This document shows, in pieces, positions 16,182 to 25,150 of a DNA stretch of 63,194 nt. This DNA comes from CADEDV01 sp036383515 (GTDB lineage: Bacteria > Bacteroidota > Bacteroidia > Chitinophagales > Chitinophagaceae), in NCBI GenBank assembly GCA_036383515.1, contig DASVOE010000123.1, positions 1-63,194 of the forward strand. Reading direction: 5' to 3'. How positions within the stretch are numbered: the first letter of the stretch is position 1; every line of letters begins with the position of its first letter. Below the pieces are notes generated by a model, which ran no database searches, was not told the DNA's origin, and saw nothing but the letters and a program-made list of their open reading frames with translations. The position numbers were made by a program, and so were the translations under genes.

Positions 16182-17807
16182 ATGATCAGCGTAAAAGATC
16201 TGAAACTGGCCTACGGTAAAAGAGTTTTGTTTGAAGAAGTGAACCTCAATTTCGTCAAGGGCAATTGCTATGGGGTAATCGGTGCAAATGGTGCCGGCAA
16301 AAGTACCTTCTTAAAAATATTAAGCGGGGAGATCGAGCCTAACAAAGGTTCTGTTATTATTACTCCTGGTGAAAGAATGGCGATACTGAAACAAAACCAG
16401 TTTGAATTTGATGAACAAACGGTTTTGAATACGGTGATGATGGGTCATAGCAAACTATGGACAGTAGCCAAAGAACGGGAAAGCATTTATGCCCTGGCAG
16501 ATTTTACAGAAGAAGATGGAATGAGAGCCGGTGAACTGGAAGGTGAATTTGGTGAGCTCGGTGGTTACACCGCAGAAAGCGATGCCGGAACATTATTGGG
16601 TGAGTTAGGAGTAGACGAGCAGTATCATGCGGCTTTGATGAAAGATATTCCTTCTAATTTAAAAGTAAGGGTATTACTGGCGCAGGCCATATTTGGTAAC
16701 CCCGATATTTTATTATTGGATGAGCCTACCAATGGTCTTGATATCGAAACGATAAGCTGGTTAGAAAATTTCTTAGCCGATTATGAGAACATCGTTTTAG
16801 TAGTGAGTCACGACCGTCACTTTTTGGATGCCGTATGTACACACGTTGCCGATGTGGATCGTCAGAAAATAAAAATCTTTACCGGTAACTATACATTCTG
16901 GTACGAGTCATCTCAATTAATGGCCCGCCAGGTAAATGATAAGAATAAAAAGACGGAAGAAAAACGACAGGCTTTAATTGATTTCATTGCCCGCTTTAGT
17001 GCCAATGCTTCAAAAAGTAAGCAGGCAACATCAAGAAAGAAGGCATTAGAAAAACTAAGCATCGAAGAAATTGAACCGAGTTACCGGAAATATCCCGGTA
17101 TCATCTTTCAGCCTTTGCGTGAAGTTGGTAATCAAATTTTAAATATAGAAAAACTCACCAAGTCAGTTGATGGCCGTGTGTTATTCAAAGACGTTACGTT
17201 TACTGTCAACAAAGGTGATAAGATTGCATTGCTGAGCCGCGACCCTTTAGCTGTTACCAGTTTCTTTAATATTATTACGGCTGAAACAATGGCCGACAGC
17301 GGTTCGTATGAATGGGGCAGCACCGTTACACATGCTTACCTCCCACAGGAAAACAACCAGTATTTTACAGGAGAAGATAATTTGATGGATTGGCTTCGCC
17401 AGTACGTACCCGATCATGTAAAAGATGTGGATGAACCCTTCCTGAGAGGATTTTTAGGTAAGATGTTATTCAGTGGTGATGATGTATTGAAGAAAACAAA
17501 TGTATTAAGCGGAGGCGAAAAAGTTCGTTGCATGGTGAGCCGGATGATGCTGCAAAGTCCAAACGTTATTTTACTCGATCAGCCTACCAACCACCTTGAC
17601 CTGGAGAGTATCCAAAGTTTTAACGAACAATGTACGGATTACAAGGGTATTGTTTTATTAACGAGTCATGACCATACCTTCATGCAAACTGTGGCTAACC
17701 GTATCATAGAGTTAACTCCAAAGGGTATTATTGACCGGTTGATGACCTTTGATGAATACCTTGCAGATGACAGGGTGAAAACATTGAAAGAAGAAATGTA
17801 TAAATAA
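16182..17807 (+). CDS. ABC-F ATPase, YbiT-like, with degenerate second nucleotide site
   Basis: ABC-F proteins are soluble twin-ATPase factors that act on the ribosome. The 541-residue protein has no membrane segment. NBD1 has a good Walker A (GANGAGKST, near 34) and Walker B (LLLDEPTNGLD, near 180), but its signature is degenerate (DIPSNLKVR). NBD2 lacks Walker A (IALLSRDPLAVTSFF, near 348) and carries Gln in place of the catalytic Glu (LLDQPTNHLD, near 465), yet keeps a perfect signature (LSGGEKVR, near 442). Only one composite site should hydrolyse ATP. The linker SRFSANASKSKQATSRKKA-like region (about 268-290) is YbiT-type. Confidence 0.9.
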   Translation: MISVKDLKLAYGKRVLFEEVNLNFVKGNCYGVIGANGAGKSTFLKILSGEIEPNKGSVIITPGERMAILKQNQFEFDEQTVLNTVMMGHSKLWTVAKERESIYALADFTEEDGMRAGELEGEFGELGGYTAESDAGTLLGELGVDEQYHAALMKDIPSNLKVRVLLAQAIFGNPDILLLDEPTNGLDIETISWLENFLADYENIVLVVSHDRHFLDAVCTHVADVDRQKIKIFTGNYTFWYESSQLMARQVNDKNKKTEEKRQALIDFIARFSANASKSKQATSRKKALEKLSIEEIEPSYRKYPGIIFQPLREVGNQILNIEKLTKSVDGRVLFKDVTFTVNKGDKIALLSRDPLAVTSFFNIITAETMADSGSYEWGSTVTHAYLPQENNQYFTGEDNLMDWLRQYVPDHVKDVDEPFLRGFLGKMLFSGDDVLKKTNVLSGGEKVRCMVSRMMLQSPNVILLDQPTNHLDLESIQSFNEQCTDYKGIVLLTSHDHTFMQTVANRIIELTPKGIIDRLMTFDEYLADDRVKTLKEEMYK

Positions 17808-17834
17808 GGAGGAACGAATAGAGCTTCCGAACTG

Positions 17835-17870
17835 AAATCCCCGTTTCTGATAGAGACGGGGATTTTTTTT
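17835..17870 (+). terminator. Intrinsic terminator after the ABC-F gene
   Basis: AAATCCCCGT pairs with ACGGGGATTT around a short loop, followed by a T8 run (17863-17870). Confidence 0.9.
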
Positions 17871-18049
17871 GCACAGTATTGCCCTGGTCATTTCTTCTCT
17901 CTATATTCGTACTCACAAGCACTGCTCTGCCACATTTCTGGCCATTCAGTATCCTTCCGTACCTGTTAATCTTCCGGGAAAAACTTGTATCCGGGCCGGG
18001 AGTATCCACCAACGATGGATTCGGGTTGAAACCAGAAAAAAATTAATTT
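17871..18049 (+). other. Terminator-bounded stretch, possible small RNA
   Basis: About 180 bases lie between the ABC-F terminator and a second strong terminator at 18050-18080, with no convincing protein gene. A terminator with no coding region directly before it suggests a short non-coding transcript or a decayed gene. No known RNA family was recognised, and no TAnnTTTG promoter was found inside. Confidence 0.25.
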
Positions 18050-18080
18050 AAAGCTTCATTATGCCGGTGAAGCTTTTTTT
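18050..18080 (+). terminator. Orphan intrinsic terminator upstream of the permease
   Basis: AAAGCTTCA (18050-18058) pairs with TGAAGCTTT (18068-18076), followed by a T run. The in-frame ATG at 18061 lies within this hairpin, which argues that the permease starts at 18133 instead. Confidence 0.7.
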
Positions 18081-18132
18081 ATTATCCGGTTCCATCACTT
18101 TTGATTTTATTTCTTTCATATCTTACCCTTTC

Positions 18133-19575
18133 ATGTCCACCACTTCTTCACTTACCCAAAAAATTGGTTTCTGGTCAGCAACTTCCATTATTATTGGCAG
18201 TATCATCGGCTCCGGTGTATTCATGAAACCGGCAAGCATGGCTTTCCAGGTAGCTTCCCCAATATGGTTAACGTTGGTATGGGTGATAGCCGGTATCTTT
18301 TCTTTGTTTGGAGCTTTGATCTATGCAGAATTGGGTGCTATGATGCCCGAAACAGGTGGTATCTATGTTTATTTCCGTAAAATGTTTGGAGATTTTGTGG
18401 CCTACCTGTATGGATGGGCCGCATTCTCAGTAATGAACACGGCGGCAGTGGCCGCTATTGCTTTTGTATGTGCACAGTATGCAGATTATTTTTTGCAACT
18501 GCCGAGGTTTTCCATTGTCACGGAACAAGCTGTTGTCTGGCATTTACCTTTTATAGGAGATCTGTATCCCTTACAAAATTTTGGTGTAAAATCACTGGCG
18601 ATAGCAATAATTGCCGGACTGACATGGCTGAATTACCGAAGTGTAAAAGCAGGAAGTTCATTCCAGCTTATTTCTACAATTGTGAAAATCGCGGTTATTG
18701 CAGCATTGGTATTGGGTATTTTCTTTTTTGGGCATGGCTCCTTTCAAAATTTTTTACATGCGGAAAATCCCAAACACGGTGGGGCATTATTAAGCGGGAT
18801 AATAGCTGCTCTGACAGGAGCTTTCTTTGCCTATGATGGCTGGATCAACGTAACATTTATTGCAGGAGAAATAAAAAAACCACAACGAAATATTCCGAGA
18901 AGTTTATTTATCGGGTTGATTGTATGTATCCTGGTGTATGTACTCGTAAACCAGGCATACCTGTATGTGTTACCGGTAGAAAAAATTGCAACATCATCTT
19001 TAGTTGCTGCTGATGCAATAGGGATGGCATTAGGAAATATAGCTGTAGCAGTAGTGGCAGCCATGATTGTCATCTGCACACTTGGTGCCATCAACGGTAA
19101 TTTAATGGCAACCACCAGGATTACTTATGCAATGGGAAAGGACAATGTTTTTTTACCCTGGACGGGTAAAGAACACAAACGATTTCAAACTCCCGGCAAT
19201 GCATTATGGCTGCATGGCATCTGGATATCTCTTTTAATAATTACGGGTTCATTTGATATGCTGGCTGATATGATGGTATTTATCAGTTGGATAGCCTATG
19301 GTATGGGAGCTGTTGGTATTTTTATGCTGCGTAAGAAAATGCCTCATGCAGAAAGACCTTATAAAATCTGGCTTCATCCTTTCGTCACTTTACTCTTTAT
19401 TACTTTTACTGCCTTATTCCTGGTCATCACCGTTTATAATGATGTCGCTAATTATATTCATCACCGGCAACCGGTAGTAAATTCCTTGCTGGGAATGGTA
19501 ATAACGGCGCTGGGCATTCCCCTGTATTTTTATTTTAAACAAAAGAAAAATAAAAATATTACATCATCTTCCTGA
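18133..19575 (+). CDS. APC-superfamily amino acid permease
   Basis: Inner-membrane amino acid or amine transporter of 480 residues with about twelve helices. The consensus IIGSIIGSGVFMKPASM (near 20) is the substrate-binding unwound segment of helix 1. Helix 6 carries FFAYDGWINVTFIAGEIK near 225. The chosen start (MSTTSSLTQKIGFW) removes 24 residues overlapping the upstream terminator hairpin. It resembles the exchanger subfamily (LAT/SteT-like). Its 3' end overlaps the convergent MocR gene by 17 bases. The substrate is not determined. Confidence 0.88.
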   Translation: MSTTSSLTQKIGFWSATSIIIGSIIGSGVFMKPASMAFQVASPIWLTLVWVIAGIFSLFGALIYAELGAMMPETGGIYVYFRKMFGDFVAYLYGWAAFSVMNTAAVAAIAFVCAQYADYFLQLPRFSIVTEQAVVWHLPFIGDLYPLQNFGVKSLAIAIIAGLTWLNYRSVKAGSSFQLISTIVKIAVIAALVLGIFFFGHGSFQNFLHAENPKHGGALLSGIIAALTGAFFAYDGWINVTFIAGEIKKPQRNIPRSLFIGLIVCILVYVLVNQAYLYVLPVEKIATSSLVAADAIGMALGNIAVAVVAAMIVICTLGAINGNLMATTRITYAMGKDNVFLPWTGKEHKRFQTPGNALWLHGIWISLLIITGSFDMLADMMVFISWIAYGMGAVGIFMLRKKMPHAERPYKIWLHPFVTLLFITFTALFLVITVYNDVANYIHHRQPVVNSLLGMVITALGIPLYFYFKQKKNKNITSSS

Positions 19576-21004
19576 TCATCTTACCCAGCATCATCAATCC
19601 ATAGTCCGATTCATCATTCCAGGGTTTACCAAAACTGATGCGCAGGCAATTACTATAATTAGGGCTTACTGAAAATATTTTCCCCGGCATCACGGATATA
19701 TGGTGTTTCATCGCTTCGGTGCGAAGTTTAAAAGTATTTACTTTTTTATTCAATTGCACCCACAACACAAATCCTCCATGTGGACGTGATACTTTAGTGT
19801 CTTCGGGGAAATACTCAATAATAGCCTGCAGGTAACGCAGGCATTGCGTATATAAAGCCTTTCGTAAATTCTTTAAATGATATTCATAGCGTCCGTTTTG
19901 CAGGAAATGTGCTATTGCAGCCTGTGTGATAGTAGGAGAGCTGATGTTGTGTATGCGCTTGATCTGTTTTACCTGTTCAATAAATTTCCCGGGCATAACC
20001 CAGCCGATACGATAACCCGGGGCCAGCGATTTGGATAAGGAAGAACAATGCATCACCAATCCTTTTGTATCATAATACTTGCAGGTGCGGGGCCTGTTTT
20101 TTCCAAAATACAATTCACCGTAAATATCATCTTCGATCAAAGGAATATTATAGTGCGTGATCAGCTCCACCAGTTTCTTTTTATTTTCATCCGGCATACA
20201 GCCTCCTAAGGGGTTATTGAAATTAGGAATGGCTACTACTGCTTTGATCGGAAATTTCTTCAATGTTTTTTCGAGACAATCAATTTCCAAACCTGTAACA
20301 AAGCAGGAAGATATTTCAACCACCTTCAATCCCATGCTTTCAATGGCCTGGTAGATACCAAAATAATTGGGCGATTCTACCGCCACTGTATCTCCCGGTT
20401 GTGTTACGGCACGCAGGCACATCGTCATAGCTTCTAAACAACCAGCAGTAATCACCACTTCATCTGGTTTTATTTTACCTCCCCAGTTAAAAGCGAGTTT
20501 GGCAATTTGTTTTCTTAGCTCAAGATTTCCCTGCGTATGCGCATAATTGATACAGGAGTCTTTACTATTTCGCAGCACATGCATTACTGATTTATTAAGC
20601 TTTGCAGCAGGCAATAAGGATACATCAGGAACAGCCAATGCAAAATTGATGACCTTCTCATTGGGTGATGCAATATCCGCATAGATCGAAGCGATCATTT
20701 CTTTCACACTTACATCATGTGATAAAATATCAGGCTGTATAATTTTAGGCAATTCAGGAAAACGTCGCTGGCTGAAACGAACATAGTAACCTGATTTTGG
20801 TCTTGACTCGATCAAACCTTTTCCTTCCAAATGATAATAAGCCTGGAAAGCCGTTCCCATACTGATTCCATATTCATCGCTCAACACACGAACAGACGGA
20901 AGCTTATCACCGATCTTCAGGATATCATCACTGATCATTTTTTCCAATCCCTCTGCTACCTGCATATACAGGTGATCGTCAGTTGTGAAGCTTGTCTTTG
21001 GCAT
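19559..21004 (-). CDS. MocR-type (GntR/aminotransferase) transcriptional regulator
   Basis: A 481-residue fusion of an N-terminal GntR winged helix (about 8-78, KLPSVRVLSDEYGISMGTAF) with a fold-type I aminotransferase-like domain (about 110-480). The PLP lysine is in SLSKSLAPGYRIGW near 326; the cofactor segments NFNNPLGG and EDDIYGELYFG are present. MocR proteins sense PLP or amino compounds and usually control a neighbouring gene. It is divergent from the DMT exporter (158 bases between starts), the likely target, and converges with the permease. Confidence 0.92.
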   Translation of the reverse strand: MPKTSFTTDDHLYMQVAEGLEKMISDDILKIGDKLPSVRVLSDEYGISMGTAFQAYYHLEGKGLIESRPKSGYYVRFSQRRFPELPKIIQPDILSHDVSVKEMIASIYADIASPNEKVINFALAVPDVSLLPAAKLNKSVMHVLRNSKDSCINYAHTQGNLELRKQIAKLAFNWGGKIKPDEVVITAGCLEAMTMCLRAVTQPGDTVAVESPNYFGIYQAIESMGLKVVEISSCFVTGLEIDCLEKTLKKFPIKAVVAIPNFNNPLGGCMPDENKKKLVELITHYNIPLIEDDIYGELYFGKNRPRTCKYYDTKGLVMHCSSLSKSLAPGYRIGWVMPGKFIEQVKQIKRIHNISSPTITQAAIAHFLQNGRYEYHLKNLRKALYTQCLRYLQAIIEYFPEDTKVSRPHGGFVLWVQLNKKVNTFKLRTEAMKHHISVMPGKIFSVSPNYSNCLRISFGKPWNDESDYGLMMLGKMIRKMM

Positions 21005-21033
21005 GCTACCCGTTTTTAAAGGCTAAAAAAATC

Positions 21034-21057
21034 GTTGCTAACGCTATCCTGCAACGT
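21034..21057. promoter_or_regulatory. Inverted repeat in the mocR-DMT intergenic region
   Basis: CGTTGC (21034-21039) and GCAACG (21052-21057) form a 6-bp inverted repeat with a 12-base spacer, close to the mocR start. Further on, AATCTGATCT (21067-21076) is echoed by AATCTGAATC about 23 bases later, a possible direct repeat of the kind bound by MocR regulators. An operator role is inferred from position. Confidence 0.35.
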
Positions 21058-21162
21058 TGTTAAAAAATCTGATCTAGTCAAAAATACAAAATCTGAATCT
21101 GTTTTAAACAAAATAATTGGACAATTTTTGTATCGTAATTATCAGGAACGAAAACCAACAGG

Positions 21163-22059
21163 ATGAAAAAGGAATTGTATAAAGCTTACTTCGCACTCGG
21201 GATCGTTAGTTTTTTCTGGGGCACTACTTATATTGCTTCAAAGATTGGCTCACAACACATGCCCGGATTATTCCTCTCCGGGTTACGTCAATTATTATCC
21301 GGCTTCATACTCGTTGGTTTCTTTTTATTGAAAGGTTATCATATTCCGGGATGGCAGATACTAAAAAAGATTTCTGTTCAAAGTGTATTCCTTTTATGTA
21401 TCGCTAATGGATTACTTACCTGGTCGGTGGAGTATATCAGCGGCGGACTTGCTGCTATCATTGCAGCGCTGGTTCCCTTATTCATTGCATTGTTCACCGT
21501 ATGGTTATCCAAATGCAACAAGATCACCCGCTGGATGCTGGCAGGATTGATCATTGGTTTTGCAGGAGTGCTCACTATATTTTATGATTACCTCGGGCAA
21601 CTGCAAAGCAAATCGTTTGTATTTGGCGTAGCCCTGGCTATTCTTTCCACATTGTCGTGGTCATTTGGCACGGTGTATACTTCTAAACAAAAACCTCCCA
21701 TTGATATTTTATTTAATGTAGGATTGCAGATGCTGATTGCCGGCATCCTGGTGTTGACGGTTTGTGCAATCACGGGAAAATATGTAAACCTTGCTCATGT
21801 CGGTACTGATTCCTGGTTAGTGATTTCTTATCTCGTCATTTTTGGTTCTTTGCTGGCTTACTCGGCTTATGTATTTGTAATAAGTAAATTGCCACCCACC
21901 CAGGTTTCGGTATATGCTTATATCAACCCGATCGTGGCGGTGCTATTAGGATGGTTGTTGTTATCAGAAAAAATGAATGTGAATATGCTACTGGGTACGC
22001 TTATCACGTTGTCGGGTGTTTATGTTGTCAATCGTGAATTTAAAAAAATAAACCAATAA
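21163..22059 (+). CDS. EamA/DMT-family transporter
   Basis: A 298-residue inner-membrane protein with ten predicted helices in two EamA repeats (about 10-140 and 155-290). Typical segments are SFFWGTTYIASKIG near 17 and the C-terminal AYINPIVAVLLGWLLLSEKM near 252. Such proteins export amino acids or other metabolites. It is divergent from the MocR regulator and followed after 2 bases by an acetyltransferase gene, suggesting a MocR-controlled export and acetylation unit. The substrate is not known. Confidence 0.9.
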   Translation: MKKELYKAYFALGIVSFFWGTTYIASKIGSQHMPGLFLSGLRQLLSGFILVGFFLLKGYHIPGWQILKKISVQSVFLLCIANGLLTWSVEYISGGLAAIIAALVPLFIALFTVWLSKCNKITRWMLAGLIIGFAGVLTIFYDYLGQLQSKSFVFGVALAILSTLSWSFGTVYTSKQKPPIDILFNVGLQMLIAGILVLTVCAITGKYVNLAHVGTDSWLVISYLVIFGSLLAYSAYVFVISKLPPTQVSVYAYINPIVAVLLGWLLLSEKMNVNMLLGTLITLSGVYVVNREFKKINQ

Positions 22060-22061
22060 GT

Positions 22062-22571
22062 ATGATCAGCATTATTGATTACAAGGCAGAGCATCAACCT
22101 TATTTTGAAAAATTCAACCGGGTATGGATCGAAGCATTATTTGAAATGGAACCCGTAGATGAATGGGTGCTTACCAATCCGGATAAAGCAATACTTGAAA
22201 CGGGTGGCGCTATTTTAATGGCTCTTTATGATGGAGTGATTGCCGGAACGGTAGGACTTCGCAAGGTAGATGAAGACAGCTATGAATTTACCAAAATGGC
22301 AGTGGATGAAAATTTCAGACGCAAAGGAATTGCTGAAGCCATCAGCTATGCCAGTTTTAAAAAAGCAAAAGAGTTGGGAGCGAAGAGGGTTATACTCTAT
22401 TCCAACACCAAAAATGCAGGAGCTATAAAATTGTACGAGAAGATCGGTTTTCAGCATATAGAAGTAGAGCAGGGTGTTTATAAAAGAGCCGATGTAAAAA
22501 TGGTGATTGATATAGAAACTGCAGTTGCAGCTGCGGATAAGTATACGAATCCTGTTGCAATTGAAATATAA
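22062..22571 (+). CDS. GNAT-family N-acetyltransferase
   Basis: A 169-residue protein with the GNAT acetyl-CoA site FRRKGIAEAISYASF (near 86, R-x-x-G-x-A pattern) and the C-terminal LYSNTKNAGAIKLYEKIGF motif. It begins 2 bases after the DMT gene, so translation is probably coupled. The substrate is unknown; an amino acid or amine would fit the neighbours. The last 30 residues extend beyond the core fold. Confidence 0.87.
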   Translation: MISIIDYKAEHQPYFEKFNRVWIEALFEMEPVDEWVLTNPDKAILETGGAILMALYDGVIAGTVGLRKVDEDSYEFTKMAVDENFRRKGIAEAISYASFKKAKELGAKRVILYSNTKNAGAIKLYEKIGFQHIEVEQGVYKRADVKMVIDIETAVAAADKYTNPVAIEI

Positions 22572-22602
22572 AATTGTTAACCATTAACTATAACAGGTAG
22601 GT

Positions 22603-23151
22603 ATGAATAGAATAATTATAAAGGCCAACGATTCTCATGCAGCGGACATTGCAACGATCGGAACAAGATCATTCCGTCATGCATTTGAACATTTATTCCA
22701 AAGCAGGGAAGAGTTGTTCAACTATTTAAAAACCACTTATGATCCGGTGAAACTGGTAAAAAGTATCCGGAAGGAAAATAATATTTACCTCCTGGCATAG
22801 CAGGAAGGAGTAGCGATAGGTTTTGCCAAAATAAAAAAGCATTCTCTGAACGACCAGATAGAATCAGGTGCACAGATGGAATTACAGAAGATTTATGTGT
22901 TGCCCGAATTTCAGCACACAGGTACTGGTACCGCTTTGTTATCTGAAATAAAGAAGCTGGCAAAAGATATTTCTCCTGATCATATTTGGCTGGATACACA
23001 TATCAGTAATGAAAAAGCTATCCGCCTGTATGAAAAAAATGGTTTTAAAAAGATCGGCAAACATTATTTCACCATTGGCGCACAGACATTCGAATGCCAT
23101 GTACTCGCCCTGCCTGTTGCTGCCGAAATAACTGCACCTGCTAAACCTTAA
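22603..23151 (+). pseudogene. GNAT-family N-acetyltransferase interrupted by an in-frame amber codon
   Basis: One reading frame encodes a whole GNAT domain of about 182 residues but has a single TAG at 22798-22800, after IRKENNIYLLA. Past the stop the frame continues as QEGVAIGFAKIKKHS, then ELQKIYVLPEFQHTGTGTALL (acetyl-CoA site) and LDTHISNEKAIRLYEKNGF. No indel is needed, only one substitution (for example TGG or CAG to TAG). The 91-residue segment from Met at 22876 lacks the first strands. It may be a fresh pseudogene, a sequencing error or a readthrough site. It sits between the other GNAT gene and ilvE, 4 bases before ilvE. Confidence 0.75.
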
Positions 23152-23155
23152 ATCA

Positions 23156-24226
23156 ATGAATATGGAATTGCTTACAGAAATTAAAGTCAAAAAAATAAGT
23201 CAATCACGGGTAGAGGAAGTGGATTTTGATAACCTTGAGTTTGGTAAATATGTAGCGGATCACATGCTGGTATGTGATTATGATAAAGGCGAATGGCAAC
23301 AGCCGGCAATCATGCCTTTTGCCAACCTTTCATTAAGTCCTACAACACTTGCCTTGCATTACGGGCAAACGGTGTTTGAAGGAATGAAAGCCTTTCGCAT
23401 GAAGGATGGCCATATCAACATCTTCCGGATCGAAAAACATTATGATCGTTTTGTAAGATCATTGGAAAGGATGTGTATGGAAATACCTGCTAAAGACATT
23501 TTTGTGGAAGGGTTATTAAAGTTAGTAGAAACAGATAAAGCCTGGGTGCCCCGGCAAACAGGCGCTTCTTTATATCTCCGTCCCTTTATATATGCCAGTG
23601 AAGCGAAGTTTGGTGTAAAAATTTCAGACCAATACCGCTTTATCATTTTTTCTGGTCCTGTGCCCGAACTATATAGCCAACCTATTAAAGTAAAAGTGGA
23701 AACAGAATATACCAGGGCTGCGAAAGGTGGAACTGGTTTTGCCAAATGTGGTGGCAACTATGGCGGCGCTTATTATCCCACACTGCAGGCAAGAAAGCAA
23801 GGTTACGACCAGGTGATCTGGACCACCGGGCAGGAGGAGCCATTGATTGAAGAATCAGGAATGATGAATGTAATGTTTGTCATCAATAATACATTGACAA
23901 CAGCTCCGCTATCAGATACGATACTGGACGGCATAACAAGAGATTCTATATTGACACTGGCCACTGAACTGGGATATAAAATAGAAGAGAGATCAGTATC
24001 AGTTCGTGAACTTGAAAAAACGTTCAGGAATAAAGAAATAACAGAAGCATTTGGCGCCGGCACCGCTGCTGTAGTGGCACCTATTCAAACAATCCAGATC
24101 AATGGAATAGATTTTCATCTGCCGCAGTATAGCGCTGAAAGCCTGTTAAGTAAAGTAAAACAAAAATTAGAACGGATAAGGACCGGCATTGATGAAGATA
24201 AATACGGTTGGAATACAATTGTATAA
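23156..24226 (+). CDS. ilvE: Branched-chain amino acid aminotransferase
   Basis: Transfers amino groups between glutamate and the keto acids of leucine, isoleucine and valine, with PLP, in the cytoplasm. The 356-residue protein is fold-type IV. LHYGQTVFEGMKAFR near 67 carries the substrate-pocket segment, GGNYGGAYYPTLQARKQGY near 200 holds the family cofactor region, and EESGMMNVMFV near 233 and GTAAVVAPIQTI near 302 follow. MELLTEIKV, two codons in, is an alternative start. A terminator follows at 24254. Confidence 0.93.
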   Translation: MNMELLTEIKVKKISQSRVEEVDFDNLEFGKYVADHMLVCDYDKGEWQQPAIMPFANLSLSPTTLALHYGQTVFEGMKAFRMKDGHINIFRIEKHYDRFVRSLERMCMEIPAKDIFVEGLLKLVETDKAWVPRQTGASLYLRPFIYASEAKFGVKISDQYRFIIFSGPVPELYSQPIKVKVETEYTRAAKGGTGFAKCGGNYGGAYYPTLQARKQGYDQVIWTTGQEEPLIEESGMMNVMFVINNTLTTAPLSDTILDGITRDSILTLATELGYKIEERSVSVRELEKTFRNKEITEAFGAGTAAVVAPIQTIQINGIDFHLPQYSAESLLSKVKQKLERIRTGIDEDKYGWNTIV

Positions 24227-24253
24227 ATGATTTTTACTTTTGAGTTGGATTAA

Positions 24254-24285
24254 TAAGGACTGGTTTCAAAGCCGGTCTTTTTATT
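24254..24285 (+). terminator. Terminator after ilvE
   Basis: AAGGACTGG pairs with CCGGTCTTT (9 bp with two G-T pairs) and is followed by a T-rich tract. Confidence 0.65.
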
Positions 24286-24316
24286 TTGTACATTCATACT
24301 TATAAAACCGGGTAAA

Positions 24317-25006
24317 ATGAAATCAGTTATCGTTACCGGAGCTTCCGGCAATTTAGGACAAGCAGTTATCAATAAATTTTTACGGGAAGGGTATCATGTA
24401 ACAGGTACTATCGTTCCAAACGATCCTGTTGCTTTAACTATTAATGATAAGAATTTTGAAACAGCAACAGCCGACCTGATGAATGAGGAATCTGCTCAGC
24501 AATTCATTTCATCGGTAATAAGTAAACAGGGCCAGATTGATGCAGCGGTATTAACGGTGGGAGGTTTCGCTATGGGAAAAATTACGGAGACAAAGACATC
24601 AGATATTAGTAAACAGGTAAAACTAAATTTTGAAACTGCCTACAATGTAGCAAGACCCGTTTTTGACCAAATGATAAAACAGGGGAGTGGAAGAATTTTT
24701 ATGATCGGCTCACGGCCGGGTAGTGATATGCATAGCAGTAAAGGAATGGTGGCTTATGGTTTGGCAAAATCATTGATCTTTCGGCTCGCCGAATTAATGA
24801 ATGATGAAGCCAAAGGAAAAAATGTTGTGACTAATGTAATTGTACCTTCTACAATAGATACTCCACAAAACCGGAAAAGTATGCCGGATGCTGATGTTGC
24901 CAAATGGGTAAAGGCAGAAGAAATTGCTGATATCATTCATTTTTATTGTACAGATAATGCTAAGGTGATAAGAGAGCCTGTAATAAAAGTGTATGGAAAT
25001 TCTTAA
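24317..25006 (+). CDS. Short-chain dehydrogenase/reductase (SDR) family protein
   Basis: A 229-residue NAD(P)-dependent oxidoreductase. The nucleotide-binding motif is TGASGNLGQAV near 7. The catalytic Tyr-Lys pair is in MVAYGLAKSLIFR near 145, and a Ser is in FMIGSRPGSDM. The NAG motif has become LTVGG. No neighbour hints at the substrate; the gene appears monocistronic behind the ilvE terminator. Confidence 0.87.
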   Translation: MKSVIVTGASGNLGQAVINKFLREGYHVTGTIVPNDPVALTINDKNFETATADLMNEESAQQFISSVISKQGQIDAAVLTVGGFAMGKITETKTSDISKQVKLNFETAYNVARPVFDQMIKQGSGRIFMIGSRPGSDMHSSKGMVAYGLAKSLIFRLAELMNDEAKGKNVVTNVIVPSTIDTPQNRKSMPDADVAKWVKAEEIADIIHFYCTDNAKVIREPVIKVYGNS

Positions 25007-25150
25007 ACGGGGTAAAATATTCTTTTTATCCAATTAAACGTCACGACTCTTTAGGGTTCTTATACATTTTATTACCAAATAGTTTAGAGTATAAGAAACA
25101 ATTTTGGCAAGGTAGTTGTTCAAAGCCCGGTGAAACAAAACTGTATCAAC

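Noticed and set aside
17930..17975. A CAGG...GGAAGGA stretch on the minus strand resembling the SRP RNA apical loop
   Set aside because: The 3' side does not match the conserved AGCA of the symmetric loop and the flanks do not pair into helix 8, so it is most likely chance.
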